Shown here one piece after another: positions 44,288 to 54,477 of a DNA stretch of 62,733 bases. Source of the DNA: Gammaproteobacteria bacterium (lineage in GTDB: Bacteria; Pseudomonadota; Gammaproteobacteria; Steroidobacterales; Woeseiaceae); the NCBI GenBank assembly GCA_022600955.1, contig JAHZJK010000027.1:1-62733 (forward strand), given 5' to 3'. Position numbers and translations under genes: made by a program. The notes under the pieces are model-generated. The model saw only the letters and a list, made by a program, of their open reading frames with translations. It was not told the DNA's origin and did not search any database. The number at the start of each line of letters is the position of its first letter. Position 1 is the stretch's first letter.

Positions 44288-46174
44288 CTATCTCCTCGTC
44301 GCGTTCAGCAAGCTGTCAAACAACGTGCTCGCGACACTCACAACCTGTGCGACCGCCTGGTATGCCTGTTGGAATCTGATCAGGTTGGCGGCCTCCTCAT
44401 CGAGGTTAACGGCAGACGTCGACAAAACTGCATCTTCGGCGTTCTGCAAAACGACGCCCTGCGCATCGAGGTTCGATTGAATCTGATGTGTAGTGGAGCC
44501 GACGTTCGAAACGAGGCGCCCGTAGTTCTCGTTAATACTGATTGCGCCGCCGTCGAGAACTCCGACGGACTGTATATCGGCCATTAGCAGACCGTTGGCG
44601 TTATCTCCAGATGCACCGAAGTTTGCTTCCACGGTGAACCGATCACCAACGGCGGGAGCCCCATTTATCGTAAATGAGCTGCCATTGACGACTATCGGCG
44701 CGCCATCTGTAAATGTAAAAGTGCCAGCTCCGTTGATGCTGTAGGTAGTTGGACTGGTGAACTCTATCAGCGAACTCGTCAGTAACCCGGGGTCTGCCGG
44801 GTCAGTGATTATCGCGGCGCTGACATTGGCGTTACCAGTATTGCCGAGCGATGCAGAGCTACGCGTGGGTGCTGCCAGTGCGATCGACTGTGGATCGGTA
44901 ACAATGCTACGGATCGAACCAGCCGCATCATGAGCTGAACGTATCAACATCTGGTCGCCCGCGGCCGGTACACCGCCAACAACGATGCTAATACCATCGC
45001 CGACGAGGGGATCCAGCGCTGTGCCGGAGCCCGAAAGCGCGATATTAGCACCGGTGTCTGCACGGCTCAGGCTGTAATTGCTGCCATCGAAGTCGAGCAC
45101 ATAGTCTGCGCCGGTCAACTCGCCTAAGTCCGAAATACTGGCTGCTGCCGTGCCGCTGCCGAGGTTGTTCGATGAAGTCAGTATCGTGGGAGGCGAGACG
45201 CTGAAGAGATCACCGCCAAGGTTTCCGCGGAGATCCATGCCGACAGAATGCTGTTCATTGATGCTCGCGGCGAAAGCGATTGCGGTCTGACCCAGAGATT
45301 GTCTCGTAGGATCCAGAATACGTGATCGATATTCGAGCAGGCCGCCGAGATTGCCGCCCGTCGATGATGTATCAATGGGTGTATTGCCAGCGGCGCCCAG
45401 GTAGGTAACCGTCATGCGCGTCCTGTCAAACTCGGAACCGGCTACGCCTAACTGCCGTGCGTCAGCGCCGAGTACCAGCGATTGACCGGATCCGATAAAC
45501 ACGTTCATCGTGCCATCATCCTGAAGTGTTGTAGCTACCGACACCTGCGCCGATAGTTGCATTACAAGACTGTCTCTCTCATCCAGAAGATCGTTCGGCT
45601 GTGCACCGGACCCGTTGGTCAGAGCGATTTTTTGGTTTACGTCAGCGATTGAACTGGCCAGACGATTGATGTCGTTCACCGAGAGTTCGATACGGTTATT
45701 GACCTCGGCTTCGAGCTCACTCAGACGGCCATCGAGAGCCTGGAATCGTGATGCAAGTCCGTCCGCTTCACCGAGCAACGCCTGACGCGTCGGTATTGAT
45801 GACGGATCATTGGCCAGGTCCTGCATTGAATTGAAGTACGACTGCAAGCTGGAGTTCAGACCTGTGTCAGCATCCGCAAGCAAAATATCGACTCGACCTG
45901 AGAGATTGCTAAGCGTATTTAATCGGGAGTATCCAGTCGTTGAAGTGCGCAGCTGCTCAGTCTGCATTGCATCGTACATGCGCTCGATCGACGCGATCTG
46001 GGTACCGGCACCGATATAGCCATTGCCGGAACCCGTGCCCGGTCGAGCGGTGAAATTTGCCACCTGGCGACTGTAGCCGGGTGTGTTGGCATTCGCGATA
46101 TTGTGACCAGTGATGTCCAGCGCTTTTTGAAACGCGAGCATACCGGTAAGGCTAGTATTTAGTAATCCTGCCAT
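44288..46174 (-). CDS. flgK: FlgK, hook-filament junction protein
   Basis: 628 residues. 'LNTSLTGMLAFQKALDITGHNIANANTPGYSRQ' at the N-terminus, and 'NLDEEAANLIRFQQAYQAVAQVVSVASTLFDSLL' at the C-terminus, the rod-hook family ends. A Gly/Ser/Thr-rich centre. Adjacent to flgJ with 1 base between. Confidence 0.96.
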   Translation of the reverse strand: MAGLLNTSLTGMLAFQKALDITGHNIANANTPGYSRQVANFTARPGTGSGNGYIGAGTQIASIERMYDAMQTEQLRTSTTGYSRLNTLSNLSGRVDILLADADTGLNSSLQSYFNSMQDLANDPSSIPTRQALLGEADGLASRFQALDGRLSELEAEVNNRIELSVNDINRLASSIADVNQKIALTNGSGAQPNDLLDERDSLVMQLSAQVSVATTLQDDGTMNVFIGSGQSLVLGADARQLGVAGSEFDRTRMTVTYLGAAGNTPIDTSSTGGNLGGLLEYRSRILDPTRQSLGQTAIAFAASINEQHSVGMDLRGNLGGDLFSVSPPTILTSSNNLGSGTAAASISDLGELTGADYVLDFDGSNYSLSRADTGANIALSGSGTALDPLVGDGISIVVGGVPAAGDQMLIRSAHDAAGSIRSIVTDPQSIALAAPTRSSASLGNTGNANVSAAIITDPADPGLLTSSLIEFTSPTTYSINGAGTFTFTDGAPIVVNGSSFTINGAPAVGDRFTVEANFGASGDNANGLLMADIQSVGVLDGGAISINENYGRLVSNVGSTTHQIQSNLDAQGVVLQNAEDAVLSTSAVNLDEEAANLIRFQQAYQAVAQVVSVASTLFDSLLNATRR

Positions 46175-46175
46175 C

Positions 46176-47036
46176 TCAGGTTCCCGTCTGTAGTTCTGAC
46201 ATCACTCGACGCATCGTCGGGCTATCCAGAACGTTCTGTATTTTTTGCGCGTAGTCCGGATCCGTGGCATAACCACTGTCCTGCAGAGCTCGTGCAAAAC
46301 CGGCGGCATCAGTACCGCTGTTTACGACATTGCCGTAACGAGGGTTGTCGGAAATGAAGTCCGTGTAATCGGCGAAAGCTGAGGCAACATTAGCGTAAGA
46401 ACGGAATTTCGCCTGCTGCGGCTGAGCGACGCCATTCTCGAATTCGAGCGTCTTGCGTACGACCTGATCACCACCCCAAGCACCGCTGCTTTTGATACCA
46501 AACAAGTTAAAACTACTACTGCCACTCGCGTCAGGCATGACGTGTTTGCCCCAGCCGGTCTCAAGCGCGGCCTGAGCCACAATAGCCTCAGGTGCGACAT
46601 TAAGCTTCCGGGCACTGCGTTCCGCATGTGGCCAAATGTCTTTTACGAATGCTTTGGGATCGGACCAGCCAGCCTCTACCGTCCGACTTGTGGCCGCTGC
46701 TCTGTGCGGAATTTCATGGCTCATGGGTGAACCAACAGACTTGGCGGCTTCGGTTCCACCCAGTTGCCGCACCAGCACGTCGGCGAGACCAATGCCTTTG
46801 CCGCCAGCAAGGTCCATGGCTAGCTGTTGATCCATCATGCCCTGAAAGGTTTCGTGCGCATTGCTATCACCGAACAAAGGATCACCCAGCGACGCATCCC
46901 GCATGCTCTTTAGCATTTGTTGCAGGAACAGTGCTTCAAACTGTCCCGCGACTTCACGCAACGCGGCAGGGTCATTGTCCCCGGCTGCTGTTCGTAGCTC
47001 GCTGTATTGCGAGAAGTCTGTAATGGAGGCAGTCAT
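46176..47036 (-). CDS. flgJ: FlgJ, rod cap with glucosaminidase domain
   Basis: 286 residues. N-terminal rod-binding domain ('LREVAGQFEALFLQQMLKSMRDASLGDPLFG') and C-terminal peptidoglycan hydrolase domain (about 120-280) with 'AQAALETGWGKHVM' and 'FNLFGIKSSGAWGG'. Opens the cell wall for the rod and caps its growth. The dual-domain form is typical of beta/gammaproteobacteria. Confidence 0.95.
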   Translation of the reverse strand: MTASITDFSQYSELRTAAGDNDPAALREVAGQFEALFLQQMLKSMRDASLGDPLFGDSNAHETFQGMMDQQLAMDLAGGKGIGLADVLVRQLGGTEAAKSVGSPMSHEIPHRAAATSRTVEAGWSDPKAFVKDIWPHAERSARKLNVAPEAIVAQAALETGWGKHVMPDASGSSSFNLFGIKSSGAWGGDQVVRKTLEFENGVAQPQQAKFRSYANVASAFADYTDFISDNPRYGNVVNSGTDAAGFARALQDSGYATDPDYAQKIQNVLDSPTMRRVMSELQTGT

Positions 47037-47050
47037 GTGTGCGCGTCGAC

Positions 47051-48190
47051 TTAAATCACTACCAGCTCGGCACGCAACGCGCCGGCTTGCTTGAGCGCTT
47101 CCAGAATTGCGACCAAATCACCGGGCGCGGCTCCAACGCGATTGACGGCCTGCACAATTTCATCAAGGCTTGTCCCCGGCTCGAAAAGAAACATGCTCGC
47201 ATCCTCCTGCGTAATCGCGACACTCGAGTCACGCAGTGCCACAGTTTCTCCGGCATCGCTGAACGGCGCGTCCGGCTGGCTGACGAATGGGGTTTCGCTA
47301 ATCGTTACCACCAGCGACCCGTGCGACACCGCCGCAGGCGTTACGCGGACGTTGGCACCGATAACGACTGTGCCAGTCCGTGAATTCACGATCACTCGCG
47401 CCTGCACATTACCGGGCTCGACCTCTAGTTCCTCAAGCGCAGATACAAAACCTGTCCTCTGTGTTGCCTGTTGCGGTGCCCTTACCGCAACAGAGACCGC
47501 GTCGAGAGATTGTGCTGTACCCTCTCCCATCACTTTATTTATTTGTTCTGCCAGGCGATTGGACGTTGTGAAGTCCGGCACATGCAAATTCAGCACGATT
47601 GATTCCTGCGTCAGGAAGTCACTTGGCACTGAACGCTCAACGCTGGCGCCATTCGGAATCCGACCTGCACTTGGGATATTCACAGTCACTTTGGAACCAT
47701 CAGCTCCGGAAGCGCCGAAGCCACCGACGATCAGATTACCTTGTGCAAGTGCATACACGTTGCCGTCCGCACCCCGTAGTGGCGCCATCAACAAGCTGCC
47801 GCCGCGCAGGCTTTTGGCATTCGCAATTGACGAAATCGTGACATCGATTTTTTGACCCGGTTTCGCAAACGGCGGTAGCTCTGCATGCACCGTCACTGCT
47901 GCAACATTCTTAAGTTGCAGACGCGTTCCCGGAGGAACAGTGACACCAAACTGCGTCAGCATGTTGATAATTCCCTGCACCGTAAACGGCGCCTGTGTCG
48001 TCTGGTCGCCGGTACCATCAAGACCAACAACCAGGCCATAGCCGACCAATTGATTGCTGCGCACACCGGCAACACTGGCAAGATCCTTGACGCGATCCGC
48101 GTAAGCCTGCTCAGTAAGGAAGGCACCCGCGAGCAACAGGATCAGACCTATGTGCTTAAGTGTGCTGCGCGTTCTGTAGTTCATTTGCAT
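47051..48190 (-). CDS. flgI: FlgI, P-ring protein
   Basis: 379 residues with signal peptide ([21 protein letters not shown]). '[33 protein letters not shown]' starts the mature protein, the P-ring signature. A periplasmic bushing around the rod. AGGA ribosome site before the ATG. Confidence 0.97.
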   Translation of the reverse strand: MQMNYRTRSTLKHIGLILLLAGAFLTEQAYADRVKDLASVAGVRSNQLVGYGLVVGLDGTGDQTTQAPFTVQGIINMLTQFGVTVPPGTRLQLKNVAAVTVHAELPPFAKPGQKIDVTISSIANAKSLRGGSLLMAPLRGADGNVYALAQGNLIVGGFGASGADGSKVTVNIPSAGRIPNGASVERSVPSDFLTQESIVLNLHVPDFTTSNRLAEQINKVMGEGTAQSLDAVSVAVRAPQQATQRTGFVSALEELEVEPGNVQARVIVNSRTGTVVIGANVRVTPAAVSHGSLVVTISETPFVSQPDAPFSDAGETVALRDSSVAITQEDASMFLFEPGTSLDEIVQAVNRVGAAPGDLVAILEALKQAGALRAELVVI

Positions 48191-48205
48191 GTGTTCGTTT
48201 CCTGT

Positions 48206-48880
48206 CTAGTATGGGTACAGAACCGAGTGGAAGAACCTTGAGATCAGACCCATACGGTTTGCAGCGGCAAGAACGCCCTTGCTGCTGTAGGTTATTTGCG
48301 CGTTGGCGATTCGCGTTGAGAGCAGATAGTTGTCAGGCTCGATGTCGTTCGGCCGGATGATTCCGGACAATCGAATAAACTCTTGCCCCTGGTTCAGCGT
48401 GACCCATTTCTCGCCCGCAATAACCAGGTTCCCGTTGGGCAGACGCTCAATGACTGTCACGGTAATATCACCCTCCAGGCTGTTGCTCTGACTACTGGCA
48501 CCTTTGCCGTCGAATGTCTGGCTGCCACTTAATGAACCCTGAAACAGCGGTGTCCCGTCGTGCGACAGTGAGCGACCGAACACGGTCGGATTGCCCAGTT
48601 CCGCCTCTGTTGTCTTGCCGGTTGTCGTCTGCGAGTTTTTCGTCGCATTGGTTTTCTCGGCTAGACGTACCGTGAGAATATCTCCGACCCTCGCCGCTTT
48701 TTGATCTTCAAACAGACGTATGTCGGTGCCAGTGCTATAGATCGTGCCAGATTCAGGCTGCTGGTAGACAGGTGGTACTGCCATAGGAGGCATATGCGTT
48801 TGCTGCTCGATGCCAGGAAGTGCACACGCTGTCAGCGCAGTGCATAAGAAAGAAAGTGTCAGTCTCGCAATACTTTTCAT
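48206..48880 (-). CDS. flgH: FlgH, L-ring lipoprotein
   Basis: 224 residues. Lipoprotein signal ending 'LTACALPG'. Mature part contains 'IYSTGTDIRLFEDQKAARVGDILTVRLAE' and 'LVIAGEKWVTLNQGQEFIRLSGIIRP', the FlgH pattern. Forms the outer-membrane ring. Confidence 0.96.
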   Translation of the reverse strand: MKSIARLTLSFLCTALTACALPGIEQQTHMPPMAVPPVYQQPESGTIYSTGTDIRLFEDQKAARVGDILTVRLAEKTNATKNSQTTTGKTTEAELGNPTVFGRSLSHDGTPLFQGSLSGSQTFDGKGASSQSNSLEGDITVTVIERLPNGNLVIAGEKWVTLNQGQEFIRLSGIIRPNDIEPDNYLLSTRIANAQITYSSKGVLAAANRMGLISRFFHSVLYPY

Positions 48881-48890
48881 GAACGTGCCT

Positions 48891-49676
48891 CTAGAGGTTG
48901 TTGTTGACGTACTGCATCATTTGATCGCTTGTAGAAATTGCTTTTGAATTCATCTCGTAAGCGCGTTGAGTTTCAATCATGTTGACCAGTTCAGTAACAA
49001 CATTGACGTTTGAGCCTTCCAGCGCACCTTGCTGAAACGATCCGAGGCCATTCAGACCAGCGGTGCCCGGCTGCGCAGAGCCACTTGCCGCAGTTTCGAT
49101 ATAGAGGTTTTCACCGACCGGCTGCAATCCGACCGGATTTACAAAATCAGCCAACTCAAGCGCGCCCACCTGTGTTGGTGTTGCCTGCCCGGGCAATTTC
49201 ACAGACACGGTGCCATCGCTACCAATCGTAATGCTCTGGGCTCCATCAGGAATCGTTATGCCCGGTTGTACGATATAGCCACTCGATGTGACCATCTCAC
49301 CCTGATCATTGAGCTGCAGAGTACCGTCGCGTGTGTAGCCGATCTCGCCATCAGGCTTTAAGACCTGCAGGAACCCACGACCCTGAATCGCGACATCCAT
49401 CGCCTGCCCCGTCTGATTGATGCTGCCCTGTGTAAATAGTTTCTCGGTGGCGACGACGCGGACGCCGGTGCCGAGACTCAGGCCAGAAGGCAAAATAGTG
49501 TCCTGCGAACTTTGTCCGCCGGACTGGCGGATGTTCTGATACAGAAGATCTTCGAATACAGCACGGCCCTGCTTGAAACCGGTCGTACCCACGTTAGCCA
49601 AATTGTTTGACACCACTGCCATACGCGTTTGCTGCGCATCCAGTCCGGTTTTAGCTACCCACAGTGCCTGGTTCAT
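48891..49676 (-). CDS. flgG: FlgG, distal rod protein
   Basis: 261 residues. '[36 protein letters not shown]' and C-terminal '[34 protein letters not shown]' define FlgG. Confidence 0.97.
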   Translation of the reverse strand: MNQALWVAKTGLDAQQTRMAVVSNNLANVGTTGFKQGRAVFEDLLYQNIRQSGGQSSQDTILPSGLSLGTGVRVVATEKLFTQGSINQTGQAMDVAIQGRGFLQVLKPDGEIGYTRDGTLQLNDQGEMVTSSGYIVQPGITIPDGAQSITIGSDGTVSVKLPGQATPTQVGALELADFVNPVGLQPVGENLYIETAASGSAQPGTAGLNGLGSFQQGALEGSNVNVVTELVNMIETQRAYEMNSKAISTSDQMMQYVNNNL

Positions 49677-49702
49677 CGTTCTCTCCTGTACTCCGCGCTC
49701 GT

Positions 49703-50443
49703 CTAGCCGAGACGCATCATTGTTGCTGCGGCGTCAGCGTTTTCTTCTGACGACTTGATTACATTGATTTGCATTTCGTACTGTCGTGCCAGCTCGATCA
49801 TGTTGACGAGCGTCTTCGCGACATTGACGTTACTGCGCTCCAGTGATCCGGAAGTCAATCCGACCTGTGCATCAGCGTCAGCCTCGCTGCCGTCGATCAT
49901 GTGCAGCAGACCATCGCTACCCTTCTCAAGCTGACCCTGCTCTGGCTTGACCAGCTTGATGCGGTCAACTATCGCCAGCGTCTCCGGTCCCTGCCCAATG
50001 GGCTGAACAGAAATCGTGCCGTCATTGCCTATCAACAGACTGCTATTAGGCGGAATCGCGACCGGACCTCCGTCGCCGATAACCAGGTGCCCGGAGCCTG
50101 TGGTCAAAAGTCCACCGGCCGCAACACGCAGATCGCCTGCACGGGTGTAGGCTTCCGTACCGTCAGACGCTTGCACCGCGAGGAAGCCATCGCCGCGAAC
50201 GGCAACATCCAAATCACGTCCCGTCGTCATGATGACGCCTTGCGACAAGTCGGTACCGTAGGAATCGACCACTGCGTTGACTCGCGTATCGACTCCTGGG
50301 CCGTCGATCGGAATCGAGCTGAAAGAATGCAGATCAGCCCTGAACCCCGTCGTAGAGACATTTGCCAGGTTGTTGCTGTTGATGGTCTGCGCATACTCCG
50401 TTTGACGGGCGCCGGTCATCGCGAGATAGATCATTTCATCCAT
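49703..50443 (-). CDS. flgF: FlgF, proximal rod protein
   Basis: 246 residues. Begins [37 protein letters not shown], and ends with '[32 protein letters not shown]', diagnostic of FlgF. 26 bases before flgG. Confidence 0.95.
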   Translation of the reverse strand: MDEMIYLAMTGARQTEYAQTINSNNLANVSTTGFRADLHSFSSIPIDGPGVDTRVNAVVDSYGTDLSQGVIMTTGRDLDVAVRGDGFLAVQASDGTEAYTRAGDLRVAAGGLLTTGSGHLVIGDGGPVAIPPNSSLLIGNDGTISVQPIGQGPETLAIVDRIKLVKPEQGQLEKGSDGLLHMIDGSEADADAQVGLTSGSLERSNVNVAKTLVNMIELARQYEMQINVIKSSEENADAAATMMRLG

Positions 50444-50478
50444 AGTCAGCTCTCAGTCGTTATCGCTATGGCGCGGCG

Positions 50479-51696
50479 CTATCGAATGTTGATCACGGTT
50501 TGTGTAACCGTGTCGGCCGTTGAAATCATTTGCGCGTTTGCCTGGAAGTTTCTCTGTGCTGTAATCATTTGGACGAGTTGCGCGGTTAGGTCGACATTTG
50601 AAGACTCGAGAGCACCGGACTGAATATTGCCGAATGATGCAGTGCCCGCTTCACCCAACAATGCGTCGCCCGACTGGAATGATTCGCCCCAGGTCGTGTC
50701 ACCGAGCTGCTGCAGACCTTGCGGGTTGACGAAGTTGGCGAGTGCCAGTTTGCCAAGTGAGGTGGACTGGCCGTTCGTGAAGCGCGCGAAAACAATGCCT
50801 TCGGAATCAACAGATACGCCTGTCAGTCGACCGGTTGTAAAGCCGTCTTGTGATAGCGAGTTAACGCCGAAGTTGGCACCGAATTGTGTTGCTGTACCAA
50901 AGTCCAGTGACATTGTAATCGGATCAGCACCCGTCGTCGGCGTATACGCACCAAGTGGCATCAATCCTCCGGCCGGCGCCGCCAAGCTGCCGTCCGGATT
51001 GAAAATAACCTGGGCGGCACCGGTAACTGCCGTGCCATCAATCTCAACTTCGGTATTCCAGGTATTAGCAGCAGCGTCCTTGACGAAGTAAACCGTCGCC
51101 GTGTGTCCGGCACCGAGTGAGTCGTAGACCGTTACCGAAGTCGTATGATTGAAACTGCTCGGGTCAGTCGGATCGAAAACCGGGTTAGTGGGTACTGGCG
51201 CATCTGCGGGCAGGTTTATGCCAAACGCAGCACGCGTAGTTGCCTCCGGTGGATTCGCGCCAATTGTCAGCTGCAGGTCCTGCGGCGTACCAGTATTGAA
51301 CAAGCCATTTCCTGCATAGGGGTAAGCCTGTAAGCGGGACCCCTGCGCGTTGACGACATTGCCCTGGTTATCCACTCCAAAAGCACCTGCACGTGTATAA
51401 CTTCGTGCGCCACCGTCGCTAATGACGAAGAAACCTTCGCCGCCGATCGCGAGATCCAGTGCGTTATCCGTAAAGTCGATATTGCCTTGCGTAAACTGCT
51501 GCGCGATGTCTGACAGACGTACGCCGCTGCCTGACGCGCTGGTGCTCACGCTTTGCGTGCCGACTGCGAAAACTTCGGAAAACTGCGCGCGAGACATCTT
51601 GAAACCCGTGGTGTTAACGTTGGCGACGTTGTTCGCCGTGACCCCGAGGTCCGCTGAGGCGGCATTCAGGCCGCTGAGTGCTACTGCAAATGGCAT
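50479..51696 (-). CDS. flgE: FlgE, hook protein
   Basis: 405 residues. N-terminal 'ALSGLNAASADLGVTANNVANVNTTGFKMSR' and C-terminal 'LVQMITAQRNFQANAQMISTADTVTQTVINIR'. The D1/D2 middle has 'TVYDSLGAGHTATVYFVK'. Universal-joint hook subunit. Confidence 0.97.
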   Translation of the reverse strand: MPFAVALSGLNAASADLGVTANNVANVNTTGFKMSRAQFSEVFAVGTQSVSTSASGSGVRLSDIAQQFTQGNIDFTDNALDLAIGGEGFFVISDGGARSYTRAGAFGVDNQGNVVNAQGSRLQAYPYAGNGLFNTGTPQDLQLTIGANPPEATTRAAFGINLPADAPVPTNPVFDPTDPSSFNHTTSVTVYDSLGAGHTATVYFVKDAAANTWNTEVEIDGTAVTGAAQVIFNPDGSLAAPAGGLMPLGAYTPTTGADPITMSLDFGTATQFGANFGVNSLSQDGFTTGRLTGVSVDSEGIVFARFTNGQSTSLGKLALANFVNPQGLQQLGDTTWGESFQSGDALLGEAGTASFGNIQSGALESSNVDLTAQLVQMITAQRNFQANAQMISTADTVTQTVINIR

Positions 51697-51745
51697 TTTC
51701 TTTCTCCTGGCTAAATTCTGTATTCGTTTCGCTAGTCGTTAGTGG

Positions 51746-52414
51746 CTAGCCGATAATCTGGTACACCTGGCCAAGCGGCATGCGTTGTCCGCCAGCAAGG
51801 TTGAGCGACATACCGCTGCCAAACTGGCCCAGCGTGACGCTTTGAATCTCCGACTCGATAACTGTTGGTGAGCTTTCGATGCTGGCTCCGCGTATTACGC
51901 GAGCACTGACCTGGTACTGATCGCTCGCAGCGCGATTGCCTTCCGCGTCAATGCCATCCCATGTAAAACGAACCATTCCCGGTGGCTGCTGACCGAGTTC
52001 GAGTCTCTGCACGAGCGCGCCAGATGCATCGGTGATGTCGATCTGAACATTTTCCGCGCTGGATTCCAGTTCGAGACCGCCCAATAGCGGGCCCTCATCA
52101 CCCAGGTATCCGATGTCCGTCACCGCCAGCACGCGATGGCCTACAAGACCTGCCGCCTGCAGTGCCTGGTTGTCCTGCATCGAGCCGGACAGGCCTGCGA
52201 ATGAGGAATTCAAGGATTCAATCCCGTTTACTGTGCTGAATTGTGCGAGCTGCCCGAGAAACTCTCCGTTATCCATGGGTTCGAAAGGATCCTGGTTCTT
52301 AAACTGCGTGATCATCAAGGTTAGAAAGTCTTCTTGCCCAAGATCGTCGCGCGACGCCTGTTGCGGCCGCGGCGCGATCCCCTGGAAGTCGTCAATTGGT
52401 GAAATTGTTGGCAT
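51746..52414 (-). CDS. flgD: FlgD, hook cap
   Basis: 222 residues. 'QEDFLTLMITQFKNQDPFEPMDNGEFLGQLAQFSTVNGIE' is the FlgD N-terminal signature, followed by the Tudor/FnIII-like part ('GMVRFTWDGIDAEGN'). Scaffolds hook polymerisation. Confidence 0.96.
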   Translation of the reverse strand: MPTISPIDDFQGIAPRPQQASRDDLGQEDFLTLMITQFKNQDPFEPMDNGEFLGQLAQFSTVNGIESLNSSFAGLSGSMQDNQALQAAGLVGHRVLAVTDIGYLGDEGPLLGGLELESSAENVQIDITDASGALVQRLELGQQPPGMVRFTWDGIDAEGNRAASDQYQVSARVIRGASIESSPTVIESEIQSVTLGQFGSGMSLNLAGGQRMPLGQVYQIIG

Positions 52415-52425
52415 TAGTGTCGCCT

Positions 52426-52839
52426 CTAGCGTCCAAGTGAGAGGGTCTGCAACAGCAGATCCTTGGTTGTGTTGATCATTTCGACATTGTTCTTATAGGA
52501 ACGCGATGCCGAAATCATGTTGACCATCTCTTCTACGGTGTTGACGTTAGTGGCATACACGTTGCCGTCCGCGTCAGCCTCCGGATGGTCTGGCTGGTAC
52601 AGCATTTGCAGCGGTGCCGAACTTTCGACGACTCCATCAAGGCGAACACCTGCGACGCCCTGAACATTCGCCATAGATTCACCGAAGGTCGAAAACACCG
52701 GCTGGCGTGCTCGATAAACGTTGTCTGCGTCACCGCTAACACTGCCCGCATTGGCGAGATTGCTCGCCGTGACATTCATGCGAACCGACTGCGCGTTCAT
52801 CGCGCTGCCAGCGACATCAAAAACCTTAAACAGTGACAC
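52426..52839 (-). CDS. flgC: FlgC, proximal rod protein
   Basis: 137 residues. 'FDVAGSAMNAQSVRMNVTASNLANAGSV' and 'VNTVEEMVNMISASRSYKNNVEMINTTKDLLLQTLSL' are FlgC signatures. Shares one base with the flgB stop. Confidence 0.96.
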   Translation of the reverse strand: MSLFKVFDVAGSAMNAQSVRMNVTASNLANAGSVSGDADNVYRARQPVFSTFGESMANVQGVAGVRLDGVVESSAPLQMLYQPDHPEADADGNVYATNVNTVEEMVNMISASRSYKNNVEMINTTKDLLLQTLSLGR

Positions 52840-53228
52840 TAGTCACCTCCCTTCAACGCATAACGTAATGAGCGAATCTTGCCGTCCAGAAAAGACAGGC
52901 TGGCGCGGTATTGCAGAGCGTTTTCTGCGAATGCGGCTTGCTCGACGTCCATCTCGACTGTATTTCCGTCGAGCGTTTGCTGCTGCGGCACGCGGTACAG
53001 GGAATCAAACCCACTGTCCGTCTGGCCCCATGCCTGTTTATGCAGGTCGCTGGTGCGCGTCATACTCATGGCGTCGCTTTTCGCTGTTTTCAGCGCCGCA
53101 CCGAAATCGAGGTCACGTGCCTTGTAGTTGGGCGTATCGGCATTTGCGATATTCGAAGACAAGACCTGGTTTCGAAGTGCTCGAAATTGCAGTGCCTGCT
53201 CGTGTTGTGAAAATCCCGGTATATCCAT
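52839..53228 (-). CDS. flgB: FlgB, proximal rod protein
   Basis: 129 residues. 'HEQALQFRALRNQVLSSNIANADTPNYKARDLDF' defines FlgB. First gene of the flgBCDEFGHIJKL run, with a consensus sigma-54 promoter at 53280. Confidence 0.96.
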   Translation of the reverse strand: MDIPGFSQHEQALQFRALRNQVLSSNIANADTPNYKARDLDFGAALKTAKSDAMSMTRTSDLHKQAWGQTDSGFDSLYRVPQQQTLDGNTVEMDVEQAAFAENALQYRASLSFLDGKIRSLRYALKGGD

Positions 53229-53279
53229 TGCTAAGAACCTTGTCGGCCTCTGTGAAAAGTTTTCTCCTGCAATGCTCTA

Positions 53280-53295
53280 TGCAACTGCCGTGCCA
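53280..53295 (-). promoter_or_regulatory. Sigma-54 promoter of flgB
   Basis: TGGCAC-GGCAG-TTGCA on the minus strand, a full consensus match. Predicted start near 53268, about 40 bases before the flgB ATG. The 358-base region 53229-53586 between flgB and flgA is regulatory: this site, a FliA site and a second sigma-54 site on the other strand. I see no gene in it. Confidence 0.85.
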
Positions 53296-53327
53296 ATGTT
53301 CGCGAAGACGCGTCTGACGGAAGCAGC

Positions 53328-53354
53328 TAAAGCCTTCGGAGACCCAGCCGATAA
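53328..53354 (+). promoter_or_regulatory. FliA promoter upstream of flgA
   Basis: TAAAGCCT, 11 bases, GCCGATAA: full -10, exact spacing, TAAAG at -35. It points towards flgA, with a predicted start near 53361, giving a long leader that runs through the sigma-54 site at 53469. Confidence 0.75.
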
Positions 53355-53468
53355 CGTCCGCCTGAGAAAAGTTGCTGCGGCAGCGGCAATTCGCTGCCGT
53401 GCTTCCGGCAAATCCTTGCAGCCCCTTCAATGCACTTGAATCCCCGGGAAAACCGGCCTGTTTCGCAC

Positions 53469-53484
53469 TGGCACGGCAATTGCA
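53469..53484 (+). promoter_or_regulatory. Sigma-54 promoter of flgA
   Basis: TGGCAC-GGCAA-TTGCA, a full consensus match facing flgA. Predicted start near 53496, which rules out the upstream start codon at 53485 for flgA. Confidence 0.85.
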
Positions 53485-53586
53485 TTGACTCTTTTGGGTG
53501 CCGCCTTTAGCTGTTCGCGGCAGAACATATGCCAACGCCCGCAATCCATTGCGTGCTTTGGCCCGAAAGCGAGAGATGTTGACCTG

Positions 53587-54465
53587 ATGCCAGTCAGACA
53601 GAAAATGAGAAGACACGGAATCGTCGGGATTTTGACGGCAGCGTCGCTATTCCGACCAGAAACCGTCGATTTGCCGTCATTGCTACGACACATCAGTCGC
53701 GTCGGCGTTTTGGTCGCATTGTTTTTGACCCCGGCACACGCAGCACCACAACAATGGCACTCAACCGCCGCCATATCGGCTGAGGCCGAACGCTTTCTGA
53801 ATGAGCGTGTTGGCAAACGCGCTGGGCAGACCAGCGTCAAGGCCGGCAACCTGGATTCACGCCACCGGCTGCCGTTGTGCTCGGAGCCTATCCAGGGCTT
53901 CATGAACCGGGGTACAGAGATCAAGCCACGAACCATCATTGGCGTTCGCTGTAGTGGCAGCAAGCCCTGGAAGATCTATGTCCCGGTGGACGTCGTAGTG
54001 ACTGCTCATGTGCTTGTCGCACGACAGTCGCTAACCAAAGGCCACATATTGGCGGCCGCCGACCTCACAACCGAAGAGCGTGACGTATCTCGTATGCGTA
54101 CAGGCTACCTGGGTGACCTGAAAGCGGTTCTTGGGCAACGCCTGAAAACGCAGTTGATCGCAGGAAAAGTGCTCAAGCCGTCGATGCTCGAGGCCGATAT
54201 CACAATTAGGCGGGGGCAAACAGTCACACTGACCGCCGCCAACAGCAGTTTTAACATAACCATGAGCGGCAAAGCGCTCATGGACGGCGCTCTGAATCAG
54301 CGGATTCGGGTGCAAAACAGCCATTCAGGACGAATTGTCGAAGGCATCGTCCGTTCCAGGGAGCATGTCGAAGTGCTCATTTCCAGCAATAGCAGTTTTT
54401 TTCACGCGAAACCTAAAGTATCGCCAGCGTTGGCCGATACGAGGTCTAGCAACAATGATCGTTGA
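53587..54465 (+). CDS. flgA: FlgA, P-ring chaperone
   Basis: Start uncertain. The first ATG downstream of the predicted sigma-54 transcript start is 53587 (MPVRQKMRRHG), another is 53605. The signal peptide core is 'VGVLVALFLTPAHA' (around 37-50 from the chosen start), so a later non-ATG start is also possible. The mature part has the FlgA cysteine pair region (LPLCSEP..VRCSGSKPWKIYVPV) and the SAF domain ('LTKGHILAAADLTTEERD'), ending with 'ADITIRRGQTVTLTA'. Periplasmic chaperone for FlgI. Its 3' end contains the flgM promoter. Confidence 0.9.
   Translation: MPVRQKMRRHGIVGILTAASLFRPETVDLPSLLRHISRVGVLVALFLTPAHAAPQQWHSTAAISAEAERFLNERVGKRAGQTSVKAGNLDSRHRLPLCSEPIQGFMNRGTEIKPRTIIGVRCSGSKPWKIYVPVDVVVTAHVLVARQSLTKGHILAAADLTTEERDVSRMRTGYLGDLKAVLGQRLKTQLIAGKVLKPSMLEADITIRRGQTVTLTAANSSFNITMSGKALMDGALNQRIRVQNSHSGRIVEGIVRSREHVEVLISSNSSFFHAKPKVSPALADTRSSNNDR
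54414..54440 (+). promoter_or_regulatory. FliA promoter of flgM, inside flgA
   Basis: TAAAGTAT, 11 bases, GCCGATAC: exact spacing, one mismatch in the -10. Predicted start near 54447, about 30 bases before flgM. An internal class III promoter for flgM at the end of flgA is also known in Salmonella. Confidence 0.65.
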
Positions 54466-54477
54466 GGTAAAAACATT

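Noticed and set aside
53485..53586. Longer flgA start at 53485
   Set aside because: It sits directly at the sigma-54 -12 element and before the predicted transcript start near 53496.
53113..53616. Minus-strand frame across the flgB-flgA intergenic region
   Set aside because: It runs over three strong promoter elements and the start of flgB; no family resemblance.
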